From Crystallibacter sulfonylureivorans_A (GTDB lineage: Bacteria; Actinomycetota; Actinomycetes; Actinomycetales; Micrococcaceae), in the NCBI RefSeq assembly GCF_047607445.1, contig NZ_JBLKRT010000003.1, positions 100,391 through 164,390 on the forward strand: 64,000 nt of DNA. The letters are read 5' to 3'. Positions 8,296 through 17,003 of this stretch are shown piece after piece. The notes under the pieces were generated by a model. The model ran no database searches. It was not told the DNA's origin and worked only from the letters and a program-made list of their open reading frames with translations. Both the position numbers and the translations under genes were made by a program. Within the stretch, counting starts at the first letter, position 1; each line of letters begins with the position of its first letter.

Positions 8296-10119
8296 ATGGC
8301 GATCGAAGTGCTGGAAGCGGCTCCGGGAGCAGGGCAGGATGATTCCGCTCTGTTGGTCCGACTGCGTGCCGAGGTCGCCGGTGTTAATGATCGGCTCCGT
8401 GCTGACGGCCTGACCCGCAGCACCAAATGGGTGGCCAGCACAGCAGCGCAGGTGGAAGAGCTGGCCAATACAGTGGCCCAGACCCAGCTGATCCTGGCCA
8501 GGATCATCAAAGCGCAGAACATCGCGGCTGTCGGAGAAACAGATCAGCCACATGACCCGGACGACCAGCACCCGCCGAAGCGTGGCGCCTTCAAGTCGAA
8601 TGAGGATTGTCTGCGGCCGAAGCTCGGCATTGGCCGGCAGGAGGCCGCGCGCAGGTTTCAGCTGGCTGAAGCTACGGAACCGCGGCCGGTTCCCGAAGGC
8701 ACACCGGCCCCGCCGCCCCGTTTGCCGGTCTTGGCCCGTGCGCTGGATGAAGGGCAGGTGTCCGGCCAAGCCGCGAACCTGATCCGGAGGGCCGTGGACG
8801 GGCTGCGTCGGATCGCTGCACCCGACCAGCTGCGCCAGATGGAAGAGGCACTGGTCAAGCACGCGGCCGATTACGATGTCGACTCCCTGAGGCTCTTGAT
8901 CCGGCAGTGGGAGGGAGGCCTACATCCCGGCGGCACCGATCTGACGGCAGCGGAGCTGAAGGCGCGTCAGGGCTTGTTCTACCGAGGCCGACGCAACGGC
9001 CTGCACTGCTACGAAATCAACGCCACCGATGAACAGAACGAGGTGCTGGCGACCGTGTACAACACGGCCACCAATCCCCGCTTGCGGGAAGGCACTGCCA
9101 CCGGCGGCACCATCGGCTTCGGTGGAACCGGGGCTAGCCCTAGTACCGGTGAAGACGCAGTCGGCGAAGACGCTTGCGTCGGAAACGCGCCCGCGCTCCT
9201 GCCGACAGCCGCCGATCCGCGCGGCCCCATCGCGGACGCGAACCAACCGGACGATACTGATCCCGCCGCCGCATCCGGCGAGGAGCTGGACGGGCGGACC
9301 CGACAGCAGCGGCACCTCGACGGGTTGATCGGTGCCTGCAAGGTGGCCCTGACCACAGACCTGTTGCCGGCGGCCGGCGGACTCCGTCCGCAGCTGCTGG
9401 TTACCATTGACTACCAGGACCTGGCCTCCGACCTCGGGAGGCCGGGAACCAGCACTTTCTCCGGCCCGCTCACCGCCAAAACCATCCGCCGCATGGCCTG
9501 CGATGCGGACATCATCCCCGTGGTCCTCTCCGGCATGGGCGTGATCCTCGACGTCGGCCAGTCCCAGCGGCTGTTTCCGAAGCACATGCGGCTGGCAATC
9601 ATCGCCAGGGACGGAGGCTGTGCCTTCCCCGGCTGCACCGCACCCTCGACGTGGACAGAAGTGCACCACATCCGATGGTTCGAAAAGGGCGGCCCGACAT
9701 CCACTGACAACGGCGTCCTGCTGTGCAGTCACCACCACCACCTCATCCACGAAGGGAACTGGCGGATCGAAGTCATCAGCGGCGTCGCGTGGTTCTTGCC
9801 GCCGCCCGATGTGGATCCGGAGCAGAAACCACTACGCAATCACGTCTGGCTCAAGCACGCCCAACTGCCTGAACGCCAGCCGGGACCGGCCACGGTTGGG
9901 CAGAGGGCCGGCCACTTCGGCGGTCCTTTGCCAGGAAGCGAGTCAACTCCGCATCCGAAGGCCCCGGATCCCTCGGCTCACAGAGCCAGTGCGCCGCAGG
10001 TCCCGAGGCAGGAAGAACTCGACGTCAGCATGCGGGACCCTGCCGAATCCGCTAGCCCGGACAGGGCGTCGAGTCCCTTTGAAGGTTGGCCGGCTCAGCC
10101 GCAGACACCGCCCTTCTAG
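8296..10119 (+). CDS. DUF222 / HNH endonuclease-signature protein
   Basis: This 607-residue protein has an N-terminal DUF222 (13E12-repeat type) helical region and a C-terminal HNH nuclease motif around residues 434-475. The HNH part includes CAFPGCT, EVHHI, and CSHHHHLIHEG. The domain between about 270 and 330 is low-complexity and acidic. Such proteins are highly multiplied in actinobacteria and vary between strains; they resemble mobile or selfish nucleases, but no substrate has been firmly assigned. No recombinase or repeat borders are seen. The last 100 residues are Pro/Ser/Ala-rich and probably disordered. Confidence 0.88.
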   Translation: MAIEVLEAAPGAGQDDSALLVRLRAEVAGVNDRLRADGLTRSTKWVASTAAQVEELANTVAQTQLILARIIKAQNIAAVGETDQPHDPDDQHPPKRGAFKSNEDCLRPKLGIGRQEAARRFQLAEATEPRPVPEGTPAPPPRLPVLARALDEGQVSGQAANLIRRAVDGLRRIAAPDQLRQMEEALVKHAADYDVDSLRLLIRQWEGGLHPGGTDLTAAELKARQGLFYRGRRNGLHCYEINATDEQNEVLATVYNTATNPRLREGTATGGTIGFGGTGASPSTGEDAVGEDACVGNAPALLPTAADPRGPIADANQPDDTDPAAASGEELDGRTRQQRHLDGLIGACKVALTTDLLPAAGGLRPQLLVTIDYQDLASDLGRPGTSTFSGPLTAKTIRRMACDADIIPVVLSGMGVILDVGQSQRLFPKHMRLAIIARDGGCAFPGCTAPSTWTEVHHIRWFEKGGPTSTDNGVLLCSHHHHLIHEGNWRIEVISGVAWFLPPPDVDPEQKPLRNHVWLKHAQLPERQPGPATVGQRAGHFGGPLPGSESTPHPKAPDPSAHRASAPQVPRQEELDVSMRDPAESASPDRASSPFEGWPAQPQTPPF

Positions 10120-10363
10120 GGCCCGCATGGCCTCGTTGCTGCGATGAATCGACCCTGCAACGAACCGGCCTCGTGGTTCGGAGCGGAGTTCGGGCGGAAT
10201 GTCTGACAGGGTCCACGTCTGTGACCGGCGCGCGGCGGACTCGGCCACCCGGTCGGCGGAATCGCCACCCAGCCGGTCGACGGCCTCGCCTCGGTCGAGG
10301 GCAACGCACGCGAATCGGCAGGCAGACTACGCGACGGTTGTCCCCGGTCTGGCCGCGCCGATG
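10120..10363. other. Intergenic region HNH gene to thrS promoter
   Basis: About 240 bp of GC-rich sequence with no supported gene and no clear terminator. Short open frames in it have no recognisable protein features. The thrS promoter begins at 10364. Confidence 0.45.
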
Positions 10364-10393
10364 TTGGTCCGGCAACTCGTCAGCGGATACGAT
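10364..10393 (+). promoter_or_regulatory. Predicted thrS promoter
   Basis: TTGGTC (10364-10369) and TACGAT (10388-10393) are separated by 18 bp. The start codon is 70 bp downstream of the -10. A small GCAGCG/CGCTGC hairpin lies in the leader. There is no T-box signature. Confidence 0.5.
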
Positions 10394-10462
10394 CGTAGAG
10401 GCTTGCAGCGCCCACGTACGTCGCTGCAGTAACGGCCACAGCCAAACAATTAGGAGACCTCT

Positions 10463-12475
10463 GTGTCAGCGCCCCAGAACATCACCCTCATCGTCGACGG
10501 CGAAGAGAACCAGGTGACCGAGGGCACGACGGGAGCCGACCTTTTCGGCACCCGGCGGGAGGTCGTCGTCGTCCGCGTTGACGGCGAGCTGAAAGACCTG
10601 GACCAGCCCATTCCGGCCGGTGCCAAGGTGGAAGCCGTGACCATCGATTCGCCTGACGGGCTGAACGTGCTGCGCCATTCCACCGCCCACGTCATGGCCC
10701 AGGCCGTGCAGCAGTTGCGCAAAGACTCCAAGCTTGGCATCGGGCCGTACATCACCGACGGCTTCTACTTCGATTTCGACGTCGACGAGCCCTTCACCCC
10801 GGAAGACCTGAAGCAGCTGGAAAAGATGATGCTCAAGATCGTCAATTCCAACCAGCGGTTCGTCCGTCGCAGCGTCTCCGAGACCGAGGCCTTGGCCGAG
10901 ATGGCCGGGGAGCCGTACAAGGAAGAGCTGATCGGGCTCAAGGGCCATTCCGATGAGGCCGGCGAAGGAGCCAGCATCGAAGTTGGCGCCGGCGAGCTGA
11001 CTATCTACGACAACGTGGATGCCAAGAGCGGCGATGTGGTCTGGAAGGACCTCTGCCGGGGCCCGCACCTTCCCAACACCAAGCTGATCTCCAACGCGTA
11101 CGCGCTGACCCGTTCGGCCGCCGCGTACTGGCGCGGCAACGAGAAGAACAAGCAGTTGCAGCGCATCTACGGCACCGCTTGGCCCACCAAGGACGACCTG
11201 AAGGCCTACCAGGAGCGGCTGGCGGAGGCCGAGCGCCGCGACCACCGCCGGCTGGGCGCCGAACTGGACCTGTTCTCCTTCCCGGACGAACTGGGTTCCG
11301 GGCTGCCCGTTTTCCATCCCAAGGGCGGGATTGTCCGCAAGTCGATGGAAGACTACTCGCGGCAGCGGCACACCGAGGCCGGCTACGAGTTCGTCTACAC
11401 CCCGCACATCACCAAGAGCAATCTGTATGAGGTGTCCGGCCACCTTGACTGGTACCGGGACGGCATGTTCCCTCCGATGCACGTGGATGAAACCCGGGAC
11501 CCGGAGACCGGCGAGGTAGTCAAGCCCGGCCAGGACTACTACCTGAAGCCGATGAACTGCCCCATGCACAACCTGATCTTCCGCTCGCGCGGACGGTCCT
11601 ACCGTGAACTGCCGTTGCGGTTGTTCGAGTTCGGTTCGGTCTACCGGTACGAGAAATCCGGTGTGATCCACGGGCTGACCCGGGTGCGCGGCATGACCCA
11701 GGACGACGCCCACATCTACTGCACCCGCGAGCAGATGAAGGACGAGCTGACCACCACGCTGAATTTCGTGCTGGACCTGCTCAAGGACTACGGGCTGGAC
11801 GATTTCTTCCTGGAGCTGTCCACCAAGGACCCCGAAAAGTTCGTCGGCTCCGACGAGGTCTGGGACGAAGCCACCCGTACCCTGGCCGAGGTGGCCGAAG
11901 CATCCGGCTTGGAACTGGTGCCGGATCCGGGCGGAGCCGCCTTCTACGGACCGAAGATCTCCGTGCAGGCGCGGGACGCGATCGGCCGGACCTGGCAGAT
12001 GTCCACCATCCAGCTGGACTTTAACCTGCCCGAGCGCTTCGAACTGGAGTACCAGGCCGCCGATGGATCCCGGCAGCGGCCGGTCATGATCCACCGTGCG
12101 CTGTTCGGTTCTGTGGAGCGGTTCATGGGTCTGCTGATCGAGCACTACGCCGGAGCCTTCCCGGCCTGGCTGGCTCCCGTGCAGGTGGTCGGCATTCCGG
12201 TGGCGGAGACCTTCAACGACTACATGCTGGAGATCGTGGCCAAGCTGCGGGCCCAGGGCATCCGCGCCGAGGCCGACCTGGGGTCTGACCGCTTCCCAAA
12301 GAAGATCCGCACCGCCAGCAAGGACAAGGTGCCGTTCGTGCTGATCGCCGGCGGCGAGGACGCCGAAGCCGGAGCGGTCTCGTTCCGCTTCCGCGACGGC
12401 AGCCAGGACAACGGCATTCCGGTGGACGAGGCAGTGTCGCGCATCGTGCAGGCTGTCGCCAAGCGCGGCAACTGA
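10463..12475 (+). CDS. thrS: Threonyl-tRNA synthetase
   Basis: This is a 670-residue class II synthetase that charges tRNA-Thr. It has an N-terminal TGS domain, an editing domain with HSTAHVMAQAV, and the catalytic core. The zinc-site motif PMNCPMHNLIFRS lies near residue 365. An anticodon-binding domain closes the protein. The GTG start has AGGAGA five bases upstream. It leads the operon thrS-HIT-pgsA, with only 2 bp to the next gene. All expected domains are present and the length is normal. Confidence 0.97.
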   Translation: MSAPQNITLIVDGEENQVTEGTTGADLFGTRREVVVVRVDGELKDLDQPIPAGAKVEAVTIDSPDGLNVLRHSTAHVMAQAVQQLRKDSKLGIGPYITDGFYFDFDVDEPFTPEDLKQLEKMMLKIVNSNQRFVRRSVSETEALAEMAGEPYKEELIGLKGHSDEAGEGASIEVGAGELTIYDNVDAKSGDVVWKDLCRGPHLPNTKLISNAYALTRSAAAYWRGNEKNKQLQRIYGTAWPTKDDLKAYQERLAEAERRDHRRLGAELDLFSFPDELGSGLPVFHPKGGIVRKSMEDYSRQRHTEAGYEFVYTPHITKSNLYEVSGHLDWYRDGMFPPMHVDETRDPETGEVVKPGQDYYLKPMNCPMHNLIFRSRGRSYRELPLRLFEFGSVYRYEKSGVIHGLTRVRGMTQDDAHIYCTREQMKDELTTTLNFVLDLLKDYGLDDFFLELSTKDPEKFVGSDEVWDEATRTLAEVAEASGLELVPDPGGAAFYGPKISVQARDAIGRTWQMSTIQLDFNLPERFELEYQAADGSRQRPVMIHRALFGSVERFMGLLIEHYAGAFPAWLAPVQVVGIPVAETFNDYMLEIVAKLRAQGIRAEADLGSDRFPKKIRTASKDKVPFVLIAGGEDAEAGAVSFRFRDGSQDNGIPVDEAVSRIVQAVAKRGN

Positions 12476-12477
12476 CC

Positions 12478-13059
12478 ATGGCCGGGACGACCAGGGAAGC
12501 CGAGATGGACCGCACGGATGACGAGACAACGGACGGCTTCGAGCTGCCCGGAGTCCCGGATGCATTCCAGCGGCTCTGGACGCCGCACCGGATGGCCTAC
12601 GTCAAGGGCGGCCAGGGGCAGTTCAAGAACAAGGACGAGTGCCCGTTCTGCGTCGCGCCGGCCCGGCCGGATGAGGAATCGCTGATTGTCCATCGCGGCG
12701 AGACCGCTTACGTGGTGCTGAACCTGTTCCCGTACAACCCCGGCCACTTGCTGGTCTGCCCGTACCGCCATGTGCCCGACTACACGGACATCACCGCGGA
12801 GGAGACCGCGGAGTTCGCCGAGCTGACCCAGACAGCCATGCGCGTACTGCGGAAGGTAGCGAACCCCAGCGGCTTCAACCTGGGCATGAACCAAGGCGAA
12901 GCCGGGGGAGCTGGCGTTGCGGCGCATCTGCACCAGCACGTGGTGCCGCGGTGGGGCGGAGACGGGAATTTCTTCCCGATCATCGCGCAGACCAAAGCGA
13001 TCACCCAGACCCTGGACGAGGTCCGCAAGCAGGTAGCCGACGCCTGGCCTGCACGGTAG
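12478..13059 (+). CDS. HIT-family nucleotide hydrolase/transferase
   Basis: This 193-residue histidine-triad protein has the catalytic motif HLHQHVVPRW near residue 158. CPFCVAP near residue 57 may bind zinc. It resembles the AP4A phosphorylase/hydrolase branch found next to thrS and pgsA in actinobacteria. The family cleaves or phosphorolyses dinucleoside polyphosphates such as Ap4A. The exact reaction is not clear from sequence alone. It sits 2 bp after thrS and 7 bp before pgsA, so it is probably co-transcribed. Confidence 0.9.
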   Translation: MAGTTREAEMDRTDDETTDGFELPGVPDAFQRLWTPHRMAYVKGGQGQFKNKDECPFCVAPARPDEESLIVHRGETAYVVLNLFPYNPGHLLVCPYRHVPDYTDITAEETAEFAELTQTAMRVLRKVANPSGFNLGMNQGEAGGAGVAAHLHQHVVPRWGGDGNFFPIIAQTKAITQTLDEVRKQVADAWPAR

Positions 13060-13066
13060 CGCGGCG

Positions 13067-13678
13067 ATGCTGAACAAGTACGCGCGCGGATTCTTCGGCA
13101 AGCTCTTCACCCCGCTGGCCCGCGTCCTGATCCGGATGGGAGTCTCACCGGACGCCGTCACGATCATCGGCACGCTCGGAGTCTGCGTCGGGGCGCTGGT
13201 TTTCTACCCGCTGGGAGAGCTGTTCTGGGGCACCGTCTTCATTACCGCGTTCGTTTTCTCCGACATGGTGGACGGCCTGATGGCCCGCATGCTGGAGCGC
13301 AGCAGCCGCTGGGGCAATTTCCTGGACTCCACGCTTGACCGGCTGGCCGACGGCGCAGTGTTCGCCGGCGTGGCGATCTGGTTCTTTACCGGGGGAGAGA
13401 ACCCGGCGATCGCCGTCTTCGCACTCGTGTGCCTGTTGCTGGGCTCTCTGGTCTCCTACGCGCGGGCCAAGGCCGAATCGCTCGGATGCACCGCCGCCGT
13501 CGGCTTCGCCGAACGGTCCGAGCGGCTCGTGGCCGTCCTGGTCTTCACCGGATTCACCGGACTGGGCTTGCCGGAAGTGGTGCTGCTGGTGGTCCTGGTG
13601 CTGCTTGCCGCGGCTAGCCTGCTGACCGTGATCCAGCGGATCATGACCGTCTACCGGCAAACCCGGCTGGCTGCCTGA
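13067..13678 (+). CDS. pgsA: CDP-alcohol phosphatidyltransferase, likely PI-phosphate synthase
   Basis: This 203-residue membrane enzyme has the full CDP-alcohol phosphotransferase motif, DG-x2-AR-x8-G-x3-D-x3-D, starting in DMVDGLMAR near residue 66. Several hydrophobic helices follow. In actinobacteria the homologue in this position makes phosphatidylinositol phosphate from CDP-diacylglycerol and inositol 3-phosphate. The neighbours thrS and HIT match that conserved locus. Unlike the usual arrangement, no acyltransferase (patA) or mannosyltransferase (pimA) follows; pdxS comes next. Phosphatidylglycerophosphate synthase is a possible alternative specificity. Confidence 0.88.
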   Translation: MLNKYARGFFGKLFTPLARVLIRMGVSPDAVTIIGTLGVCVGALVFYPLGELFWGTVFITAFVFSDMVDGLMARMLERSSRWGNFLDSTLDRLADGAVFAGVAIWFFTGGENPAIAVFALVCLLLGSLVSYARAKAESLGCTAAVGFAERSERLVAVLVFTGFTGLGLPEVVLLVVLVLLAAASLLTVIQRIMTVYRQTRLAA

Positions 13679-13809
13679 ACGGCGGGACGACGACGGAAGG
13701 CAGGACGCCGCCGTCGGGCGTTGAAGAACGTTACGTCACCGGTGAGCCGGTCCGCGGGGCCGGACGTATGATGAGATGTACGATTTCGACCGACTCCTAG
13801 GGGCTCTTA

Positions 13810-14724
13810 GTGTCCAGCAGTGAAGCAACGTCAACTCACGCCCCCGTGACCGGCAGCAGCCGGGTAAAGCGGGGCATGGCCGAGATGTTGAAGGGCGGCG
13901 TCATCATGGACGTCGTAACGCCCGAACAGGCCCGCATCGCCGAAGACGCCGGTGCCGTGGCGGTGATGGCCCTCGAGCGGGTGCCGGCGGATATCCGCGC
14001 ACAGGGCGGTGTGTCCCGGATGAGCGATCCGGACATGGTGGACGGCATCATCGAAGCAGTCTCCATCCCGGTAATGGCCAAGGCCCGCATCGGCCACTTC
14101 GTCGAGGCGCAGGTGCTGCAGTCCCTCGGCGTGGACTACATCGACGAGTCGGAGGTGCTGACCCCGGCCGACTACGTCAACCACATCGACAAGTGGAACT
14201 TCACCGTTCCGTTCGTTTGCGGTGCCACCAATCTGGGCGAAGCGCTGCGCCGGATCAATGAAGGCGCAGCGATGATCCGTTCCAAGGGCGAAGCCGGCAC
14301 CGGCGACGTCTCCAACGCCACCGGCCACATGCGCCAGATCCGGTCCGAGATCAAGCGCCTGTCCGCGATGCCCGAAGACGAGCTGTACGTGGCGGCCAAG
14401 GAACTGCAGGCCCCGTACGAACTGGTCAAGGAAATTGCCCAGACCGGCAAGCTGCCGGTGGTGCTGTTCACCGCGGGCGGCATCGCGACTCCGGCCGACG
14501 CCGCCATGATGATGCAGCTGGGTGCCGACGGCGTCTTCGTTGGCTCCGGCATCTTCAAGTCCGGCAACCCGGCCGAGCGTGCCGCCGCGATCGTGAAGGC
14601 GACCACCTTCCACGACGATCCGGACGTCATCGCCAAGGTCTCGCGCGGCCTGGGCGAAGCAATGGTCGGCATCAACGTGGACGAAATCCCGCAGCCGCAC
14701 CGCCTCGCCGAGCGCGGCTGGTAA
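13810..14724 (+). CDS. pdxS: Pyridoxal 5'-phosphate synthase lyase subunit PdxS
   Basis: This 304-residue (beta/alpha)8-barrel protein condenses ribose 5-phosphate, glyceraldehyde 3-phosphate and ammonia into PLP. The Schiff-base lysine is Lys91 in VMAKARIGH, and a second active-site lysine is in RSKGEAGTGDV. It works in a 12+12 complex with the glutaminase PdxT, which supplies ammonia. The start is GTG 13810, preceded by TAGGGG. A strong terminator follows directly. Its partner pdxT lies 7.2 kb downstream rather than next door, which is unusual. Confidence 0.97.
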   Translation: MSSSEATSTHAPVTGSSRVKRGMAEMLKGGVIMDVVTPEQARIAEDAGAVAVMALERVPADIRAQGGVSRMSDPDMVDGIIEAVSIPVMAKARIGHFVEAQVLQSLGVDYIDESEVLTPADYVNHIDKWNFTVPFVCGATNLGEALRRINEGAAMIRSKGEAGTGDVSNATGHMRQIRSEIKRLSAMPEDELYVAAKELQAPYELVKEIAQTGKLPVVLFTAGGIATPADAAMMMQLGADGVFVGSGIFKSGNPAERAAAIVKATTFHDDPDVIAKVSRGLGEAMVGINVDEIPQPHRLAERGW

Positions 14725-14740
14725 GAACTAACGACGGCGA

Positions 14741-14779
14741 ACGCCCGGTCCCGCACGAAGGTGCGGCGCCGGGCGTTTT
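14741..14779 (+). terminator. Rho-independent terminator after pdxS
   Basis: ACGCCCGG and CCGCAC pair with GTGCGG and CCGGGCGT, separated by a 2x2 internal loop and capped by a GAAG tetraloop. TTTTGCTTT follows. It lies 16 bp after the pdxS stop. Confidence 0.88.
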
Positions 14780-14915
14780 GCTTTGTGCGGCTTCACGATT
14801 TCATCCTTGCCAGATGATGAACACGCAGGCATCCCGGCGGGAGACTGAAGTCAACGGATGAATCCTGTGGCAACAGTGCCCGCCGGAACGACAGTGCGCC
14901 TGAACGGAGCCAGCG

Positions 14916-16304
14916 ATGACGGATCCAGGAATGACCGATGCCGCGGAGCTGCAACGGCTGCGGGCGCGGGTCGCCGAACTCGAAGCTGAACGTGCCGCTG
15001 CGCTGGAGGGCGGGCACAGACCGGTCGCCGAAAGGCATCGTTGGCGTTCGGTCGGCTCAGCGGTGCTGCTGACGCTGGCGTGCGTGCTCGCGCCGATCTC
15101 GGTGGTGGGCGTGTGGGCAGGCAGCGTGGTGTCTGACACCGACCGCTATGTAGAAACGGTCAGCCCGTTGATCAACGACCCTTCCGTCCAGGCGGACCTG
15201 ACCGACGCCGTCACTAACGCCATCTTCACCCATGTGGATCTGAAGGCGGTCACCGACGAAGCGTTCAACGCCATTTCCAACCTCGGGTTGCCGCCACGTG
15301 CAGAAGCCGCGCTGACTGCCTTGCAACAGCCGATGATTTCGGGCGTCGAAAACTTCGTTCACAGCCGGGTGCAGCAAACGATCAGCAGCCCACAGTTCGA
15401 CACCGTGTGGGACCGCTCAAACGAGATCGCCCACCAGCAGCTGGTGAATCTGCTGGAGGGCAACCAGGGCGGAGCCATCAGCGCCCAGAACGACACGATC
15501 TCGGTCAACCTCGGGCCGATCGTCGCGCAGGTGAAGGAGCGCCTCATAGCCGAAGGGTTCAGCCTGGCGCAGAACATCCCGAACGTTGATGTCTCCTACG
15601 ACCTGGTGCAGTCGGACGCCGTCACGCAAGCCCAGAGCGCCTACCGGATACTGAACGCGTTCAGCATCTGGCTGCCGATCATCACCGGCATCCTGTTCGT
15701 CGCCGGCGTGCTGACTGCGCGTCACCGTGCTCGTGCCGTGATGCTGGGGGCCCTCGGCATCGTGGCGGCGATGCTGGCGCTGGGGATTGCCCTCGCAGTG
15801 GGTCGCATTGCCTACCTCCAAGCGCTGCCTGGAGTGGTGCTCTCGCGCGATTCGGCGGGAATGGTGTTCGACACCCTGGTGCGCTTCCTTCGTGACTCGC
15901 TGCGCCTGACCGCCGTGATCGCGCTGGTGGTGGCGATAGCCGCGTACTTCACCGGCACCTCTGCATCGGCCGTGAAGGCGCGTGCCTCCGCCTCGAGGGG
16001 AATCGCTCGGTTGCGCGGGTCGGCGGAGCATGCCGGCATGCACACTGGTGGGGTCGGGAACTGGATTTATCGGTACAAGCGACTGCTCTGGGTGGCCACG
16101 GTGATCGTCGGCGGCCTGGTGCTCGTGTTCTGGTCCGAGCCGACCATTGGCGTCGTCGTCACCATCACCATCATCGTGGTGGTCATCGTTGCTCTCATCG
16201 AGTTCATCGGAACTCCGCCCGCGCAGCAGTTGGCCGACGCCGAGCCCTCCAGCGGTGCCCCCGTCGAGCCCTCGGGCGGGGTAGCTGTTCCGCCGAACCC
16301 CTGA
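14916..16304 (+). CDS. Multi-pass membrane protein, unknown function
   Basis: This 462-residue integral membrane protein starts with a short coiled-coil-like segment (residues 8-32). A first membrane helix lies around 50-72, followed by an extracytoplasmic domain of about 170 residues. Four or five further helices lie between about 245 and 430. The tail is Pro/Ser/Gly-rich. Similar proteins are scattered through actinobacteria without an assigned function. It is flanked by terminators on both sides and appears monocistronic. It opens the block separating pdxS from pdxT. Confidence 0.75.
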   Translation: MTDPGMTDAAELQRLRARVAELEAERAAALEGGHRPVAERHRWRSVGSAVLLTLACVLAPISVVGVWAGSVVSDTDRYVETVSPLINDPSVQADLTDAVTNAIFTHVDLKAVTDEAFNAISNLGLPPRAEAALTALQQPMISGVENFVHSRVQQTISSPQFDTVWDRSNEIAHQQLVNLLEGNQGGAISAQNDTISVNLGPIVAQVKERLIAEGFSLAQNIPNVDVSYDLVQSDAVTQAQSAYRILNAFSIWLPIITGILFVAGVLTARHRARAVMLGALGIVAAMLALGIALAVGRIAYLQALPGVVLSRDSAGMVFDTLVRFLRDSLRLTAVIALVVAIAAYFTGTSASAVKARASASRGIARLRGSAEHAGMHTGGVGNWIYRYKRLLWVATVIVGGLVLVFWSEPTIGVVVTITIIVVVIVALIEFIGTPPAQQLADAEPSSGAPVEPSGGVAVPPNP

Positions 16305-16309
16305 CGGGC

Positions 16310-16577
16310 GCCGATGGTGCGTCGGGGCGCAGATGGGCCGCGGTGCCGCTTCCGTGCCCCCAGACGGACGACGTGGTGCTGCCTACGGTGCCCCAGACGG
16401 ACGACGTGCCGCTCTACTCCTAACGGCCGCGCCGGCGTCGTGCCCTGACGGCCGTGGTGACCGCCCCTGGCCGTGTTGCTGCCGTGACCCTGACAGCGGT
16501 GTGCCTGGCTGTCGCTGGGCCCCTGACAGCCGTGTGCACGGGCGCCGTCGTCGTGTCGCAACCGCAGATGGACGCCG
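16310..16577. repeat. Degenerate ~33-bp repeat array
   Basis: CAGACGGACGACGTG occurs at 16361 and again at 16394, a 33-bp period. More degenerate relatives with a (C)TGACGGCCGTGGTG-like core continue to about 16577. Another relative, CAGATGGACGCCGTCGTGCC, abuts the terminator hairpin. No reading frame here looks like a conserved protein. Confidence 0.6.
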
Positions 16578-16611
16578 TCGTGCCCTGCAAACCGGAGTTT
16601 GCAGGGCACGA
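16578..16611. terminator. Bidirectional terminator hairpin
   Basis: A perfect 15-bp inverted repeat (arms 16578-16592 and 16597-16611) has a CGGA loop. It lies between the convergent membrane protein gene and the SHOCT protein gene, so it could end transcription from both sides. Confidence 0.75.
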
Positions 16612-16642
16612 TGTGGGTGGTGGCCGGGTCAGCCGGCTAGAT

Positions 16643-16990
16643 TCAGCCGGCCAGGATCTTCGCCTTTTGTGCCTCGAATTCTGCCTCGGACAGAAGTCCC
16701 TGCGCTTTGAGATCGCCCAAAGTCTTGAGCCGTTCCAGTGGATCACCGGCCGGCGCCGCCGCTTGGGCGGACGCTGTCTCATACTGCGGCTGCACGTACG
16801 CCTGCTGAGGCTGGGCGTACTGCTGCTGCTGTTGGGCGTACTGCTGCTGTTGCTCATACTGTTGGTGCTCATACTGCTGCTGCTCTTGGGCATCCCAACG
16901 CGCCTGTTGGCGGCGCTGCACACGTCCGCTCACAGCCGTCGCTGTCCCGGCAACGACTGCCGTGCGAGCTACTCCTCGTAACAGTCCCAT
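16643..16990 (-). CDS. SHOCT domain protein with Gln/Tyr-rich linker
   Basis: This 115-residue protein has a short N-terminal hydrophobic stretch (GVARTAVVAGTATAV). A low-complexity linker of QQQYA/QQYE repeats spans about residues 38-70. The C-terminal SHOCT motif reads DPLERLKTLGDLKAQGLL and ends in EFEAQKAKILAG. SHOCT is a short oligomerisation-type motif found at the ends of many bacterial proteins. The start at 16990 has AGGAGG upstream; longer readings are not supported. It follows the DUF6325 gene by 13 bp, so the two form an operon. Function is unknown. Confidence 0.85.
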   Translation of the reverse strand: MGLLRGVARTAVVAGTATAVSGRVQRRQQARWDAQEQQQYEHQQYEQQQQYAQQQQQYAQPQQAYVQPQYETASAQAAAPAGDPLERLKTLGDLKAQGLLSEAEFEAQKAKILAG

Positions 16991-17003
16991 GTCTGCGTCC
17001 TCC

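Noticed and set aside
10394..10462. Possible T-box leader before thrS
   Set aside because: The leader is only about 70 nt and lacks the conserved T-box sequence; actinobacterial T-boxes are mostly linked to ileS.
10466..12565. A 699-codon open frame opposite thrS
   Set aside because: Same shadow effect; thrS is full length with all motifs.
16310..16611. CRISPR array
   Set aside because: The repeats are degenerate, spacers are not uniform, and no cas gene is present.
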